A stretch of DNA of 64,000 nt. Source: Verrucomicrobiota bacterium. Lineage in GTDB: Bacteria > Verrucomicrobiota > Verrucomicrobiia > Limisphaerales > UBA9464. Location of the stretch: contig CANGKZ010000006.1 of NCBI GenBank assembly GCA_947454705.1, positions 118,644-182,643 on the forward strand. The letters are read 5' to 3'. The notes below the pieces were generated by a model, which saw only the letters and a list, made by a program, of their open reading frames with translations, was not told the origin of the DNA and did not search any database. The translations under genes and the position numbers were made by a program. Below, piece after piece: positions 45,451-56,408 of the stretch; position 1 is the stretch's first letter; the number at the start of each line of letters is the position of its first letter.

Positions 45451-47610
45451 TCACGGAGTGCGGAACCGGAAGAATGCGGAATCGGCGCTGGTGGGCAGGG
45501 TGAGGATCACCGGAGAAACCGGCGGATTGGTGGTGAGAAGGGGCTGGAAGGTTCCGCCGAGGGCTGGTGCGGATTCGACGGTGAAGGGCTGCCCCGGGGT
45601 GAAGGCGAGCTCGAGCACCAGGCTGGACGGCGCGGTGAACGCGATCCGATTCAACGTGGGTGCGGGTGCGGTGACGGCTCCGGCGCCTGTTTTCAGCGTG
45701 AGGCGCGTGATGCGGGAGAGGGAGGCGAGTCCGGTGCCGGGAACGCCGGTGAGGGTTTTGTCGTGATCCGTAAGATGCGAGAAGCTGAGTTCCGCAGTGT
45801 AGCTCACGCCGTTGGTGAGCGTGTTCGCTGGAATCACCACACCCGAAGCGTCGGGAGCGAGCGTCCGATTGTGGCAGGGATCCGGAGCGCGAAACACCAA
45901 TGTGCCATCCGGGGCGTACACATTGAGGGAAATGAATTCGCTGTTGGTGGATGACCCGGCGTAGGGATCCCAGGCAACGGTGGCGTCGCGCGTGGCTTCG
46001 ACCGACTGCGTGGCCGCGAAGTTGGAATAGTGCGGAATGGGGGGATATCCGGTCGCGGTGACCTGGAGGGAAACGGTGTTGGTCACCGTCACGCCCGAGT
46101 TGCGAAGCTCGAGCGCGTAGCTGCCCGCCGGGTAGGCGTCGTCGAGATCGGCGCGGCTCGCGAACTTCTCCACGAAGAATCGGCGCGAGGCGTCGCCCAC
46201 GTTGATGATCGGGTCGAGCACCTTGAGCTTGAAGACAAAGGGCGTCGATGTGGGGACTTTGAGCGTGACCACGCCCGTGCCGAGCGAGGTGCCGGGCAGG
46301 TCCATGAAGGCAAATGCGGAGGCTCCGAGATCCGGGTCCTGCGCGGGCGCGTCGGCCGAGGTCTGGCGATAGTTCACCTGCTTCGAAAGGAAGAAGGCCG
46401 AGCCTGGAAGTTCTCCCGGATTGGAGGGCGAGGTGCAGGGATCCACGCCTCCGGCGGTGGTGAATCCGCCGATCTTCACCGCGAGTTCGTTGCCGGCGGT
46501 GTCGGTGAAATTTCCAGCGGCACCGGGGCGCGCATTGAGGGTCCACGCAACGGTCGCTCCCGCAGGCCAGCCTCCTCCGGAAGTATTGTAGAGGACGACC
46601 AGCGTGTCCTTGGCGTCGTTCCAAGCGGTTTGAAAGGCGGATGACGCGAGCGGAATCGTGAGCCCGTTCAACGTGGCGGACCAGGCGATCGAAACATTCG
46701 CCGGATTCATCGGCTCACTGAATTGGAACGCCACCGGATCGACGGCGTTTTGCAGCGTGGCACCGATGCTGGGAATCACGCTGGAGAGTTGCGGCGGCGT
46801 GGTGTCGGTCGGAGTGGTGGAGGTTCCGGTGGTCTTCAGGGACGCGGTGGTTTCCGAAATGGATACGGAGCGACCTGACAGGAGTTCCGCCCCTTCCAGA
46901 TCGCTGGCCGTCGAACGGTGGATGAAGGCGAGTCGCACCTGCAGGGTTTTGCCCTTTGGAAGTTCCCCGCCGGAAAAGGTCCATTCCTTCGTGTCGCCGG
47001 AGAGATCCGTGAATTCCTCCACGATCGATCCGTTCGTCGCGTCGAGGATTTGCAGCAGGATGGCGTCGTCGCTGCCCGCTCCCGCGAACGAGTCCCAACG
47101 GAGGGTGAAGTCGTTGTCCGAATCGACGTTTTGCGCGTCGGTGAAGTTGCTGAGGTGCGGAACGCCGGGGGCCGGCGATGCGTCGAGAATGGCGTGCGCT
47201 TGGGTGGATCCGAGGAGGCTCACCGTGGCGCTGAAGCCGTAGCGTCCCGTCGGAAAAGCTGCGTCACGTGCGGTGTCGGACGTAAAGCTTTTCCAAAGTT
47301 GGTACACGCCAGCGCCTGCCCGCGTGAGGGGTTGGCTGCCTCCAGCCGGCGGGGTGACCTGCGCGGTGCTGATGGGTTCGAGGGCTTCGAGTCCGACGGC
47401 CTGGGCGAGAAAATAGAACGCCTGATCTCCGGCGGCAGCGATGGGGGAACCGGCGGTGGATTGAACGAACCGGCGTCCGCGAACCACTTCGACCGATGGA
47501 TCCTGCGCCTGCAGCACGCCGCACTCCCCAAGCAGAAGGAGGCAGGCCAGTCGAAACAGCGCGGCACCGGCGTCGAATCCCGGCAGACGCCGGAAGGCTG
47601 GAAGTCTCAT
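45451..47610 (-). CDS. Secreted Ig-like/SbsA-type protein, 719 residues
   Basis: The protein starts with a signal peptide (ALFRLACLLLLGECGVLQAQ). Its body is beta-rich, with a TTPPQLSSVIPSIGATL...VDPVAFQFSEPMNPANVSIAW segment at about residues 265-320 that matches the SbsA Ig-like domain, plus a second such module. The C-terminal tail (LTFT...FFRFRTP) is like that of the RCC1 proteins. Function unknown, probably surface binding. It lies 75 bp downstream of the Ser/Thr kinase and 44 bp upstream of the 635-residue protein. Confidence 0.8.
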   Translation of the reverse strand: MRLPAFRRLPGFDAGAALFRLACLLLLGECGVLQAQDPSVEVVRGRRFVQSTAGSPIAAAGDQAFYFLAQAVGLEALEPISTAQVTPPAGGSQPLTRAGAGVYQLWKSFTSDTARDAAFPTGRYGFSATVSLLGSTQAHAILDASPAPGVPHLSNFTDAQNVDSDNDFTLRWDSFAGAGSDDAILLQILDATNGSIVEEFTDLSGDTKEWTFSGGELPKGKTLQVRLAFIHRSTASDLEGAELLSGRSVSISETTASLKTTGTSTTPTDTTPPQLSSVIPSIGATLQNAVDPVAFQFSEPMNPANVSIAWSATLNGLTIPLASSAFQTAWNDAKDTLVVLYNTSGGGWPAGATVAWTLNARPGAAGNFTDTAGNELAVKIGGFTTAGGVDPCTSPSNPGELPGSAFFLSKQVNYRQTSADAPAQDPDLGASAFAFMDLPGTSLGTGVVTLKVPTSTPFVFKLKVLDPIINVGDASRRFFVEKFASRADLDDAYPAGSYALELRNSGVTVTNTVSLQVTATGYPPIPHYSNFAATQSVEATRDATVAWDPYAGSSTNSEFISLNVYAPDGTLVFRAPDPCHNRTLAPDASGVVIPANTLTNGVSYTAELSFSHLTDHDKTLTGVPGTGLASLSRITRLTLKTGAGAVTAPAPTLNRIAFTAPSSLVLELAFTPGQPFTVESAPALGGTFQPLLTTNPPVSPVILTLPTSADSAFFRFRTP

Positions 47611-47685
47611 TACCGGCCGATTCGCGAATCGCCGGTGGATTCTTACAACTTTCGCCGACTGATTTTCGCCCCGGTTCCTGGGCCG

Positions 47686-50685
47686 CTACCAGCCGAGGCC
47701 GAATGTGGTCAATTCACGGCGCAATTCCGCGATGTTCCACAAATGGATCACGTGCTTGGTGGAGGTTTCCGCCAGCGTGGTGCCATCGGGGCTGAACTCG
47801 AGGCGGGTGATGTAGCGCCGCGTGGGGTATTCGAGGGTGAGGATTTCCGATCCGGTTTCCGCGTCGAGGAGTTGGATTCGCGAGGGCTTGGGGGTCCAGG
47901 CGAGGGTGCGTCCATCGGGCGAGAAGGCGACTTCCCAGAACGACGGACGCTCGCCTTCCTCCACCGCCCGGTGCCAGCGCAGGGCCCCGGTCTCGACGGC
48001 GAACACGTGGCATCCTCCATCGGTTCCTACCGCGAGCCAGCGGCTGTCGGCACTGATGGCAAGATGGGTTCCGAATCCGATCGGAGCAGACCAGGCGAGG
48101 CGGCCGTCGCGGACATTGAAAACGCGGACGCCCCGATGATTCCGGGTGCCGATGGCGATCCATCGTCCGTCCGGACTCATGACGATGGTCTCCGCCAGTT
48201 CCTGTCCGTGCACCCAGCTGCGGCGCTGCTCGTGATCGATCAGGCGCAGTTCGCGGCCATGGATCCACGCCACGATCGACCCGTCGGCGTTGGCCGTGAG
48301 TTTTCCCTCGTGCCATTCCGCGCCGTAGCTGGCGGTTTCGGTGGCGTCGAGTTCATGCGGCTTCCCGGGGAGCGGACGAAGTTTCCATCGCCGAATCTCG
48401 CCCCCGCTGTTGCTCAGCAGCTCGGTGGCGTCGTGATTCAAATGCACGGCCTGGCTGAATCCGGGGCGAAAGGCGGCCAGGGTGCCACTGGCGAAATGCC
48501 AGATGCGGATTCCATCGGTGTCGGGCACCGCCAGCCAGTTTCCATCGCCGGAAAACGAAGCCATGAACGGACCGCCCGATGCGTGCGGATCGCCATAGAA
48601 CCATTCGCGCGAAAAGGCGCCCCCGTTCAACTTCCATGTGCTCACACGCGGTTCCCCGCCGAGTCGCCAACGCAGGAGCTGGCGGCCGGATTCGAACTGC
48701 GCGTCGTAACACGTCGCCTCGATGCGGCCGAGCTCCTGACCCGCGTGCCAGTCCCACAACCGGGACGTGCCATCCCAGCTCGCCGTGACCAACCAAGGAA
48801 ACGGCGGGAGAAACAGGCTCTGGATGATCTGGGCCTGGTGGCGTCCGAGCACCGAGGGTTCGTTCCAGTCCTCGGTGGCCCGCACGCGCAGGTATCCGTC
48901 GGCCGCGCCAAACGCGAGGGCCACTCCCTGCGGATGCCAGCTCACGGCCTGAATATCGACCCCGAGCGATTGCAGGTTCCGGGTTTGGTACGTGTCGGGA
49001 TCGGCAAACTGCAGCTGCGAACCGGGAGCCATCAGCACCAGCCGGCTGCCATCGGGACTCCATCTGGGCGGGGCGGGCGAGGCAGATCCGGGCCAGGTGT
49101 GGAGGCGGGTCCAGTCGGGAAGCTGATGGAGCACCACTTCGCCATTGGTGTATTCGACCACGGCCTGCGATTTCCCAGGGCGGAACGAGAGGGAAAAATA
49201 ATTGGTGTCGAGCGTGGCGACGGCACGACCGGTTTGCAGGTCCCAGATCCGCTCCACAAATTCGCCGTAGCCCGCGTAGAGGAAGCGGTGATCGTCGGAT
49301 AGAATCAGCGGATCCCGGACGGCCTCGCCTCGGGACGGAATCGAAGCGAGAACTGCGCCGCCGGGGGACTTTCGAACGGTGATCGAACCATCGCGCTGGG
49401 GTTCGATGGATGGCCCGGGAACCCGCGTGGGCGGCGGTGAATCGGGAAGCGGAACGAGGTCCGGCAGGGCGAGGGCGGTGGCGGCGAGACTGCGCGCGGG
49501 AACGCGGAGTTCGGGCGCAATGCGATTGGTCAGCAGCGCGAGGGCGGCGGCGCTGCGGCCGATTTGCTGGCTTTGAAGAATCGCGCGCGCCTGGGCGATG
49601 CGCGATTCGCTGAGCCGGTTCTCCGCGCTGCGTTCGGCCACCTCGGCGCGTTGACGCAGCCGTTGTTCCTGCTCGCGGGTTTCGCGCTCGCGGGTGGCCT
49701 GCTGACGCGCGATCACACTCGCCACGATGGCCACCACGGCCAGCACCGCGATTGCGGCGACGAGTTGGGTCGCCTGGCGGAGTCGTCGCTCGACCAGTCG
49801 CAACCGCTTCACGGATCGACCGGCCTGGAGCAGGGCGAGATCCGCCGCGAGGTCATCGGCGCTTGCGTAGCGCTCCGCCGGCTGGGTGGCGCAGGCCTTC
49901 AACCAGATCGAATTCAACTCCAGCAGGCCGCTGCTCTTTTCCAGATCCTCCCGTTCCAGCGGCAGGGTGGGAAACTCGTGACGGTCGCGTCCGGTGGCGG
50001 CCTCGTACAACACCTTGCCGAGGCTGTAGATGTCGGCACGGGTCGTTCCCGCGCCCTCGGGCGGGATGAATCCCTCGGTGCCCACGTAGCTCAGGGAATC
50101 GTCCGCCGAGGCCACGAGCCCCACGTCGGCAAACTTCGCCGCGCCGTTCACGAAGATGATGTTCGATGGCTTGATGTCGCGATGCACCAGCCCGGCGCGG
50201 TGCAGGTGCGCGAGGGCGAGCGCGAGGCCGTGGAAATGCTGGATGCACTCCGGCGTAGGAAGGCTCCTGCGGGCCGCCAGCTCCGAGGCGAGGGACCGCG
50301 GGATGTACCGAAACTGGGACACGGCAGGTCCGGAGCCGGCGGGCTCGGGCGACGGCATGGGATCCGCCAGCTCCATCACGTAGTAGAAAAATCCGTCCTC
50401 CCCGCTGCGGCCGACCTGAAGGATGTCCACCAGGCCGTCGTGCGTTCGCGAAAGGGGTTCGAACCGCTGAATGCCGGCGAACTCGCGCTCGAAAGGACGC
50501 GGGCTGGAGAAGGCGTCGCGTCGGACGATCTTCACCGCCCGCAGCGTTCCCAGCACGCTGCGCGCGAGCCACACCTCGCCGTAGCTGCCCCGGCCGATGG
50601 GCTGGAGCAGTTCGTGGTCGGGAATGGCCGGAGGCGGGGGCGGGGACGTTTCGTTGGACGGCTGCGCGCTCACGGTTCGGCGCAA
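47686..50685 (-). CDS. Membrane Ser/Thr protein kinase with C-terminal WD40-type propeller
   Basis: The 999-residue protein has a eukaryotic-like kinase domain at about 25-290. The G-loop is GRGSYGEV (31-38), the ATP Lys is Lys52 (AVKIV), the catalytic loop is HRDIKPSN (168-175) and the metal Asp is Asp187 in FADVGL. The DFG motif reads DVG. RADIYSLGKV (216-225) is the activation-helix region. A membrane helix is at about 306-327, followed by a coiled coil (to about 390) and WD40-like repeats (for example SADSRWLAVGTDGG and SPDGRWIAIGTRN), presumably outside the cytoplasm. An ECF sigma gene lies 39 bp upstream, a common verrucomicrobial/planctomycete pairing. Confidence 0.93.
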   Translation of the reverse strand: MRRTVSAQPSNETSPPPPPAIPDHELLQPIGRGSYGEVWLARSVLGTLRAVKIVRRDAFSSPRPFEREFAGIQRFEPLSRTHDGLVDILQVGRSGEDGFFYYVMELADPMPSPEPAGSGPAVSQFRYIPRSLASELAARRSLPTPECIQHFHGLALALAHLHRAGLVHRDIKPSNIIFVNGAAKFADVGLVASADDSLSYVGTEGFIPPEGAGTTRADIYSLGKVLYEAATGRDRHEFPTLPLEREDLEKSSGLLELNSIWLKACATQPAERYASADDLAADLALLQAGRSVKRLRLVERRLRQATQLVAAIAVLAVVAIVASVIARQQATRERETREQEQRLRQRAEVAERSAENRLSESRIAQARAILQSQQIGRSAAALALLTNRIAPELRVPARSLAATALALPDLVPLPDSPPPTRVPGPSIEPQRDGSITVRKSPGGAVLASIPSRGEAVRDPLILSDDHRFLYAGYGEFVERIWDLQTGRAVATLDTNYFSLSFRPGKSQAVVEYTNGEVVLHQLPDWTRLHTWPGSASPAPPRWSPDGSRLVLMAPGSQLQFADPDTYQTRNLQSLGVDIQAVSWHPQGVALAFGAADGYLRVRATEDWNEPSVLGRHQAQIIQSLFLPPFPWLVTASWDGTSRLWDWHAGQELGRIEATCYDAQFESGRQLLRWRLGGEPRVSTWKLNGGAFSREWFYGDPHASGGPFMASFSGDGNWLAVPDTDGIRIWHFASGTLAAFRPGFSQAVHLNHDATELLSNSGGEIRRWKLRPLPGKPHELDATETASYGAEWHEGKLTANADGSIVAWIHGRELRLIDHEQRRSWVHGQELAETIVMSPDGRWIAIGTRNHRGVRVFNVRDGRLAWSAPIGFGTHLAISADSRWLAVGTDGGCHVFAVETGALRWHRAVEEGERPSFWEVAFSPDGRTLAWTPKPSRIQLLDAETGSEILTLEYPTRRYITRLEFSPDGTTLAETSTKHVIHLWNIAELRRELTTFGLGW

Positions 50686-50724
50686 CCCAATCAGAATTGA
50701 TACACCAAGACGAGTCCGGGAAAC

Positions 50725-51339
50725 CTAGAGGTCCTCGGCCTGCAGGCGCTTGATTTCCTTTTTCAGCAGCAGCCCGACCCGGTGGCGGGTCACGTAGATG
50801 AGCGGCAGGCTGACGCCGAGGGCCTTGGCGACCTGGGTGACGGACCAATTTTGGATCACGTAGAGGTCGAAGATCTGGAAATGCTCCGGCCGCACCTGCC
50901 GTTTCACCCGTTCGACGGCGAGTTGATACAGGTGCTGCTTCCACTCCTGTTCCCAGAGGGCGTCCATGGATTCGGCGGTGGGATCCGGCACGGCTTCAAG
51001 CGTCTCCTCCGGTTGAGCCTCCCCCGGGGCGCGGGGTTCGCGGTAGTGCCGGCGCAATCGATCGGCAATGCGGCGTCGGGTGATCTGGCAGAGCCAGCTT
51101 TTGAAGCGTCCGCGGGTGGGATCGTAGCGGAACTCCGGCATCTGCTTGGCGACGGCGAGGATGGTCTCCTGCACCACGTCCTGAGCGTCGGATTCCGACA
51201 ATCCGGATTTTCGCGCCACATCAAAAATGAGGCGCCAGTAGAGCTCGAAAAAGTCGCGCCACGAATCCTGGTCGTCCCAATCCTTCAGTCGGCTCAGGAG
51301 GCTTTGCCGGGTGGGCAGTATGTGTTCGAGATCGCTCAA
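50725..51339 (-). CDS. ECF-type RNA polymerase sigma factor
   Basis: The 204-residue protein has sigma region 2 (ELYWRLIFDVARKSGLSESDAQDVVQE, about 32-60), RYDPTRGRFKSWLCQITRRRIADRLRR (about 70-98, -10 recognition) and region 4 (VTQVAKALGVSLPLIYVTRHRVG, HTH for -35) near 165-190. It lacks region 3 and so is an extracytoplasmic-function factor. It is followed by the WD40 kinase gene after 39 bp. This arrangement resembles sigma factors regulated by a neighbouring Ser/Thr kinase in these phyla. No anti-sigma gene is seen. Confidence 0.93.
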   Translation of the reverse strand: MSDLEHILPTRQSLLSRLKDWDDQDSWRDFFELYWRLIFDVARKSGLSESDAQDVVQETILAVAKQMPEFRYDPTRGRFKSWLCQITRRRIADRLRRHYREPRAPGEAQPEETLEAVPDPTAESMDALWEQEWKQHLYQLAVERVKRQVRPEHFQIFDLYVIQNWSVTQVAKALGVSLPLIYVTRHRVGLLLKKEIKRLQAEDL

Positions 51340-51411
51340 GAAGGAGGGAGGGTCGCTCCGCAGCAGGATTCGTCGCGCCGGAGGGATTCTTACAAAAAAC
51401 TGCCCGCCGGT

Positions 51412-51885
51412 TCAGCGGGGAACCTCCGGCAATTGCACTGTCTTCGGAGAGAAACTCACCCCGGACGCTGGATTTCCGCGGAACGATTCCACGAACAGGA
51501 GCGTGCGAGACAGCCACCGGGGCACGTCCTCAAAATAGGTGACCTCGAACCGGTAGGGAGGCTTGTTGGTGGTGATCGGGATCCGGAATTGATTCGTCGA
51601 TCTCGCCTGGATTCGTTCCCACGAGCCCTGCATGCCGGGGGCCCCGGCGGGGTAGGCGTGGAGGCTCAGTGCGTTGGCCTTGGGATTCTGGATTCGATAG
51701 GCAAGTTCGCGTGATCCCTGTTGATTGGTGGCCATGCCGACGTACTCGATGGTGATGGGCCCGGGCCGGGGCATGCGGATGCTTGCGGCAATCAGCAGGC
51801 AGACGAGCAAAAGCCCGAGCATCACCCAGCGCCATCGTTGCGATGCGGGGCGTTCCGCGATCGGGCCCGGACCGGGGAGATTCAT
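51412..51885 (-). CDS. Single-pass membrane protein, unknown function, 157 residues
   Basis: After a short basic N-terminus there is one membrane helix at about residues 20-36 (RWVMLGLLLVCLLIAA). The rest is a beta-rich domain (ITIEYVGMATNQQGSRELAY, FRIPITTNKPPYRFEVTYFED) ending in a hydrophobic turn. The layout is a type II anchored periplasmic domain. I do not recognise a family. Its ATG overlaps the stop of the upstream GNAT gene by 4 bp, so the two are translationally coupled. Confidence 0.72.
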   Translation of the reverse strand: MNLPGPGPIAERPASQRWRWVMLGLLLVCLLIAASIRMPRPGPITIEYVGMATNQQGSRELAYRIQNPKANALSLHAYPAGAPGMQGSWERIQARSTNQFRIPITTNKPPYRFEVTYFEDVPRWLSRTLLFVESFRGNPASGVSFSPKTVQLPEVPR

Positions 51886-52358
51886 GGGAGCGTCAGGTCC
51901 AGCGTCATGAACACGCTGTTCGGATCGTCCGCGTAGTCGTCGAAGGGGCCGCAGGGTTTGAATCCGAATCGGGCGTAGAGGGCGCGTGCGGGTTCGAAGG
52001 GCGGAGTGGAGCCTGTTTCAAGATTGAGACGCCGGTAGCCCCGCCGCCGCGCCTCTCCGACGATCGTGTGGAGCACCGCTGCGGCGGCACCTCGACGACG
52101 GTGGGCCTCTGCGGTGCGCATGGATTTCACCTCGCCCTCGAAGCGATTGAGCTCACGAAGGGCGCCGCATCCCAGAAGGTCGGAATCCTTCCAGACGGTC
52201 CAGAACGTGATGTCCGGCCGGCGCAAGGCGGTGAGGTCGAGGGCGTGAACGCTCTCGGGCGGGGATTGAGCGTGCATCTGGTGCAGATGCTCCTGCAGTA
52301 GGGCCTGGATTTCGGGGCCGGTGAGGTCGTCGATGCGGACCGTGAGGTTCGATTCCAT
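51882..52358 (-). CDS. GNAT-family N-acetyltransferase
   Basis: The 158-residue protein shows the acetyl-CoA pocket of GNAT enzymes: MRTAEAHRRRGAAAAVLHTI (about 78-97) with the R-x-x-G-x-A P-loop, followed by EARRRGYRRLNLETG and the terminal ALYARFGFKPCGPF. The substrate (amine, peptide N-terminus or protein lysine) is unknown. It overlaps the downstream one-TM gene by 4 bp and follows the phosphatase-like gene by 22 bp, in a run of same-strand genes. Confidence 0.88.
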   Translation of the reverse strand: MESNLTVRIDDLTGPEIQALLQEHLHQMHAQSPPESVHALDLTALRRPDITFWTVWKDSDLLGCGALRELNRFEGEVKSMRTAEAHRRRGAAAAVLHTIVGEARRRGYRRLNLETGSTPPFEPARALYARFGFKPCGPFDDYADDPNSVFMTLDLTLP

Positions 52359-52380
52359 GGCGTGCGGGGATGGAGGAAAC

Positions 52381-52728
52381 TCACTGCCCGGCGAGCAGGC
52401 GTGTTAATTCTGGATCAATCGAGGCGCGGAGCAGGTCCTGAAGATCCTGATCCATGCGTTGGAAATCGTCCGGAATTTCCAGGTTCAGGATCGGCGGCAG
52501 GGTCATGCCTCGAAACTGGTTTTGGATCCATTGCTTGTGTTCCCGCTCCATGACGAACACGGCGTCGGCCCATTCCAGATCGGCTTCGCTGATTCGGCGT
52601 CGTGCTCCGGTTCGGACGCCTGCGGAACGGACCTCGAGCCGCGCGTCGTTGCGGTACATCGCCTCCGCGGTTGGGCTGCGCCATTGATTCATCGCGCAGA
52701 CGAACAGAATGCGGAGCGGGGAATGCAT
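52381..52728 (-). CDS. Low-molecular-weight protein tyrosine phosphatase-like protein
   Basis: The 115-residue protein carries a C-x5-R phosphate loop (CAMNQWRS, about 11-18) at the N-terminus in the context FVCAMNQWRSPTAEAM. It is shorter than usual LMW-PTPs (about 150). After ADLEWADAVFVMEREHKQWI comes IPDDFQRMDQDL, which supplies a candidate Asp for the general acid. The overall layout matches a small subgroup of LMW-PTP proteins. It lies between the GT2 gene and the GNAT gene on the same strand. Confidence 0.82.
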   Translation of the reverse strand: MHSPLRILFVCAMNQWRSPTAEAMYRNDARLEVRSAGVRTGARRRISEADLEWADAVFVMEREHKQWIQNQFRGMTLPPILNLEIPDDFQRMDQDLQDLLRASIDPELTRLLAGQ

Positions 52729-52749
52729 GGCGTGCTGGGTTCTGTCCCA

Positions 52750-53709
52750 TTACCGGCGCCAAGAGCGGATTGATCGAAGTGCGGCGGCGAGCCTTGCGGA
52801 CAAGCGTTCCGGGATGGATCCCAGCAGGGTCGCTCCCAGGGCCTCGGGATGATATGGATTACCACCGCACCTCCGATACGCTGCTATGGCTTCGTGGTAA
52901 AGGGCCCGGTCGCGGGAGCTCGCCCATGCGGCCATTCGACGGTGGGTGATTCGGATCCGCTCGGTTCTCAAGGCCTCGTGAGCCGGAGATTTCATCGGGT
53001 GCTTGGTGTAGGCCGCCACGATGCCATCGTACATGAACCGGGTTTGTGTCGAAGACGCGCTGGTCGCGTGCGCCCGGTAGAGTCCGAGCCGCTGCGGGAC
53101 ATAAAAAACCGTTCCCCGCTCGACCGTGCGCAGCTGAAAATCCAGATCTGCTGCACCGCCGAGACTCGGGTCAAATCGCTCGGCCCGGCATTGTTTGGAG
53201 CGATGAAGAGTGAAAACGATGCAGAGGCTGCCTCGAAGCACCGATGCGATCGGATCCTGAAGGGGACCGCCGGGCAGTCGATCGCGTCCGAAGCGGATCG
53301 AGGATCGGTCCGAGGCCTCCTGCTGGATTGCGTCGGTCGAATCCACGATCCAGTGATCGGAAAAGGCAATGTGAACCTTTGGATCGGAAACCATCGGCTT
53401 GATCAACTCCTCGATCAGGGTGGGCGCGTACATGTCGTCATCGCACAGAAACGCGAACGCCTCGCCGATGGAATGCGAAAGGAGGTGGTTGAAATTGTTG
53501 AACATCCCCGGATTGGGATTCTTGGGAAGCAAGCGCACCCGGGGATCGGATGCTGCGACGCTTCGGACATAGTCCTGACTGCCATCGGTGCTGCCGTTGT
53601 CGGAGACCAGGATCTCGAGATTGGCATGAGTCTGGTTCCGGGCGGATCCAAGGGATCTGCGCAGATAGTCGATCCGGTTGTAGGTCGGAATCAGGATGCT
53701 GACTTTCAT
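52750..53709 (-). CDS. GT2-family glycosyltransferase
   Basis: The 319-residue protein has the family 2 inverting transferase pattern. KVSILIPTYNRIDYLRRSL opens the fold, followed by LVSDNGSTDGS (nucleotide-binding Asp). LCDDDMYAP (about 89-97) is the DxD-type metal motif. There are no membrane helices, so it works at the cytoplasmic face on a lipid-linked or surface glycan. It is the first of eight genes on the minus strand up to 43.5 kb. Acceptor unknown. Confidence 0.9.
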   Translation of the reverse strand: MKVSILIPTYNRIDYLRRSLGSARNQTHANLEILVSDNGSTDGSQDYVRSVAASDPRVRLLPKNPNPGMFNNFNHLLSHSIGEAFAFLCDDDMYAPTLIEELIKPMVSDPKVHIAFSDHWIVDSTDAIQQEASDRSSIRFGRDRLPGGPLQDPIASVLRGSLCIVFTLHRSKQCRAERFDPSLGGAADLDFQLRTVERGTVFYVPQRLGLYRAHATSASSTQTRFMYDGIVAAYTKHPMKSPAHEALRTERIRITHRRMAAWASSRDRALYHEAIAAYRRCGGNPYHPEALGATLLGSIPERLSARLAAALRSIRSWRR

Positions 53710-54041
53710 GGCAGGGACCTCAGCAAATAGCCAAATTGGCCAGCGACGAATTCACTCTGAGTGGCCGGGAAGCGGTTTGCTGTGTCATGACACCATCGCG
53801 AAGCCTTGAAAAAAGGGGGTAAGGCGTCGCCACAGGCTTCGATACCAATCCTTGAAACGCCTTCTGTCAAACCGGTTCCCCTCCAACTCCCCTGCGCGGC
53901 TCCGAGCTGGAATCGGTTGCTTTCCGGCGGTTGGCCCCCCGTTGATTGCATCCTGCGGATCTTGCGCAGGCTGGGCTCCGAAAATTGGCAGGTGCGGCGC
54001 GACGACATTCCGGGCAGGGTTGCGGCGCGTCGGTATCATCC
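53710..54041. other. Divergent gap between glycosyltransferase and engB
   Basis: The 332-bp region separates divergent genes and must hold both promoters. I saw no tRNA, hairpin with T-run, operator palindrome or repeat of the families described elsewhere. Short open frames in it have no recognisable features. Confidence 0.5.
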
Positions 54042-54740
54042 ATGCACATTTCCTCAGCCGAGTTTTATTGCAGCGCTCCCGATCTGGCCTCGTGTCCGGA
54101 GGAGGCGCTGCCCGAGTTTGCCTTCATTGGCCGGTCCAATGTGGGCAAATCGTCCCTGGTCAATCTCCTCGCCGGACGCGAGGGGCTGGCCCGCGTGTCG
54201 GCCACGCCCGGTCACACCAAGCTGATTAATTTCTTCACCATCAGCCGCCGATGGCGCCTGGTGGATCTCCCCGGCTATGGGTTTGCGGAAGTGGCGCGCA
54301 AGGACAAGGCCCGCTTCAACGAAGCCGTGGCCGAGTACCTCGCCAAGCGGCCCAACCTGAAGGGGCTTTTCCTCCTCATCGATTCCAGCCTGCCGCCGCA
54401 GAAGATCGATCTGGAATTCGTCCAGTGGCTCGCCGGGATTGGCGCGCCCATCGTCATTGTCTTCACCAAGTGCGACAAGGCGTCGGGCACCAAGGTGAAG
54501 GCCAACATGGAGGCCTTTCTGGCTCAGCTTTCCGCGTGGTTTGAGCCGCTGCCGCTCGTGTTCACCTGTTCGGCGATCACCGGGGTGGGACGCGCCGAGT
54601 TGCTGGGAGTGATCGATCAGGCGCTGGCCGAATTGCCCGTGCCGGCCAAGACCTCGGAATCGCAGGCGCCGGTTCGCACTGCGGAACCCCCGTCCATGAA
54701 GGCGCGTCGCGCTCCGTGGAACAAACTCTCGGGGGCGTAG
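54042..54740 (+). CDS. engB: Ribosome-biogenesis GTPase EngB (YsxC)
   Basis: From ATG 54042 the 232-residue protein (MHISSAEFYCSAPDL) is an EngB/YsxC GTPase needed for 50S subunit assembly. G1 is GRSNVGKSS (about 30-38), G2 ATPGHTK with the switch I Thr, G3 DLPGYGFAEV, G4 FTKCDK and G5 SAITG. An upstream in-frame ATG would add 32 residues of poor character, so the internal start is chosen. The last 25 residues are a Pro/Ser-rich tail specific to this copy. The ABC-F gene follows after 57 bp. Confidence 0.95.
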   Translation: MHISSAEFYCSAPDLASCPEEALPEFAFIGRSNVGKSSLVNLLAGREGLARVSATPGHTKLINFFTISRRWRLVDLPGYGFAEVARKDKARFNEAVAEYLAKRPNLKGLFLLIDSSLPPQKIDLEFVQWLAGIGAPIVIVFTKCDKASGTKVKANMEAFLAQLSAWFEPLPLVFTCSAITGVGRAELLGVIDQALAELPVPAKTSESQAPVRTAEPPSMKARRAPWNKLSGA

Positions 54741-54797
54741 GTCTCGCAGTCTTCCGGTCCGGTGTTGGATCCCTTTTTGAATTACTGATTTCGTTCC

Positions 54798-56408
<1,611 letters not shown>

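Noticed and set aside
46918..49302. 794-codon plus-strand open frame
   Set aside because: It lies opposite the SbsA/Ig-like protein and the WD40 kinase, both well supported; high-GC DNA often leaves the antisense open.
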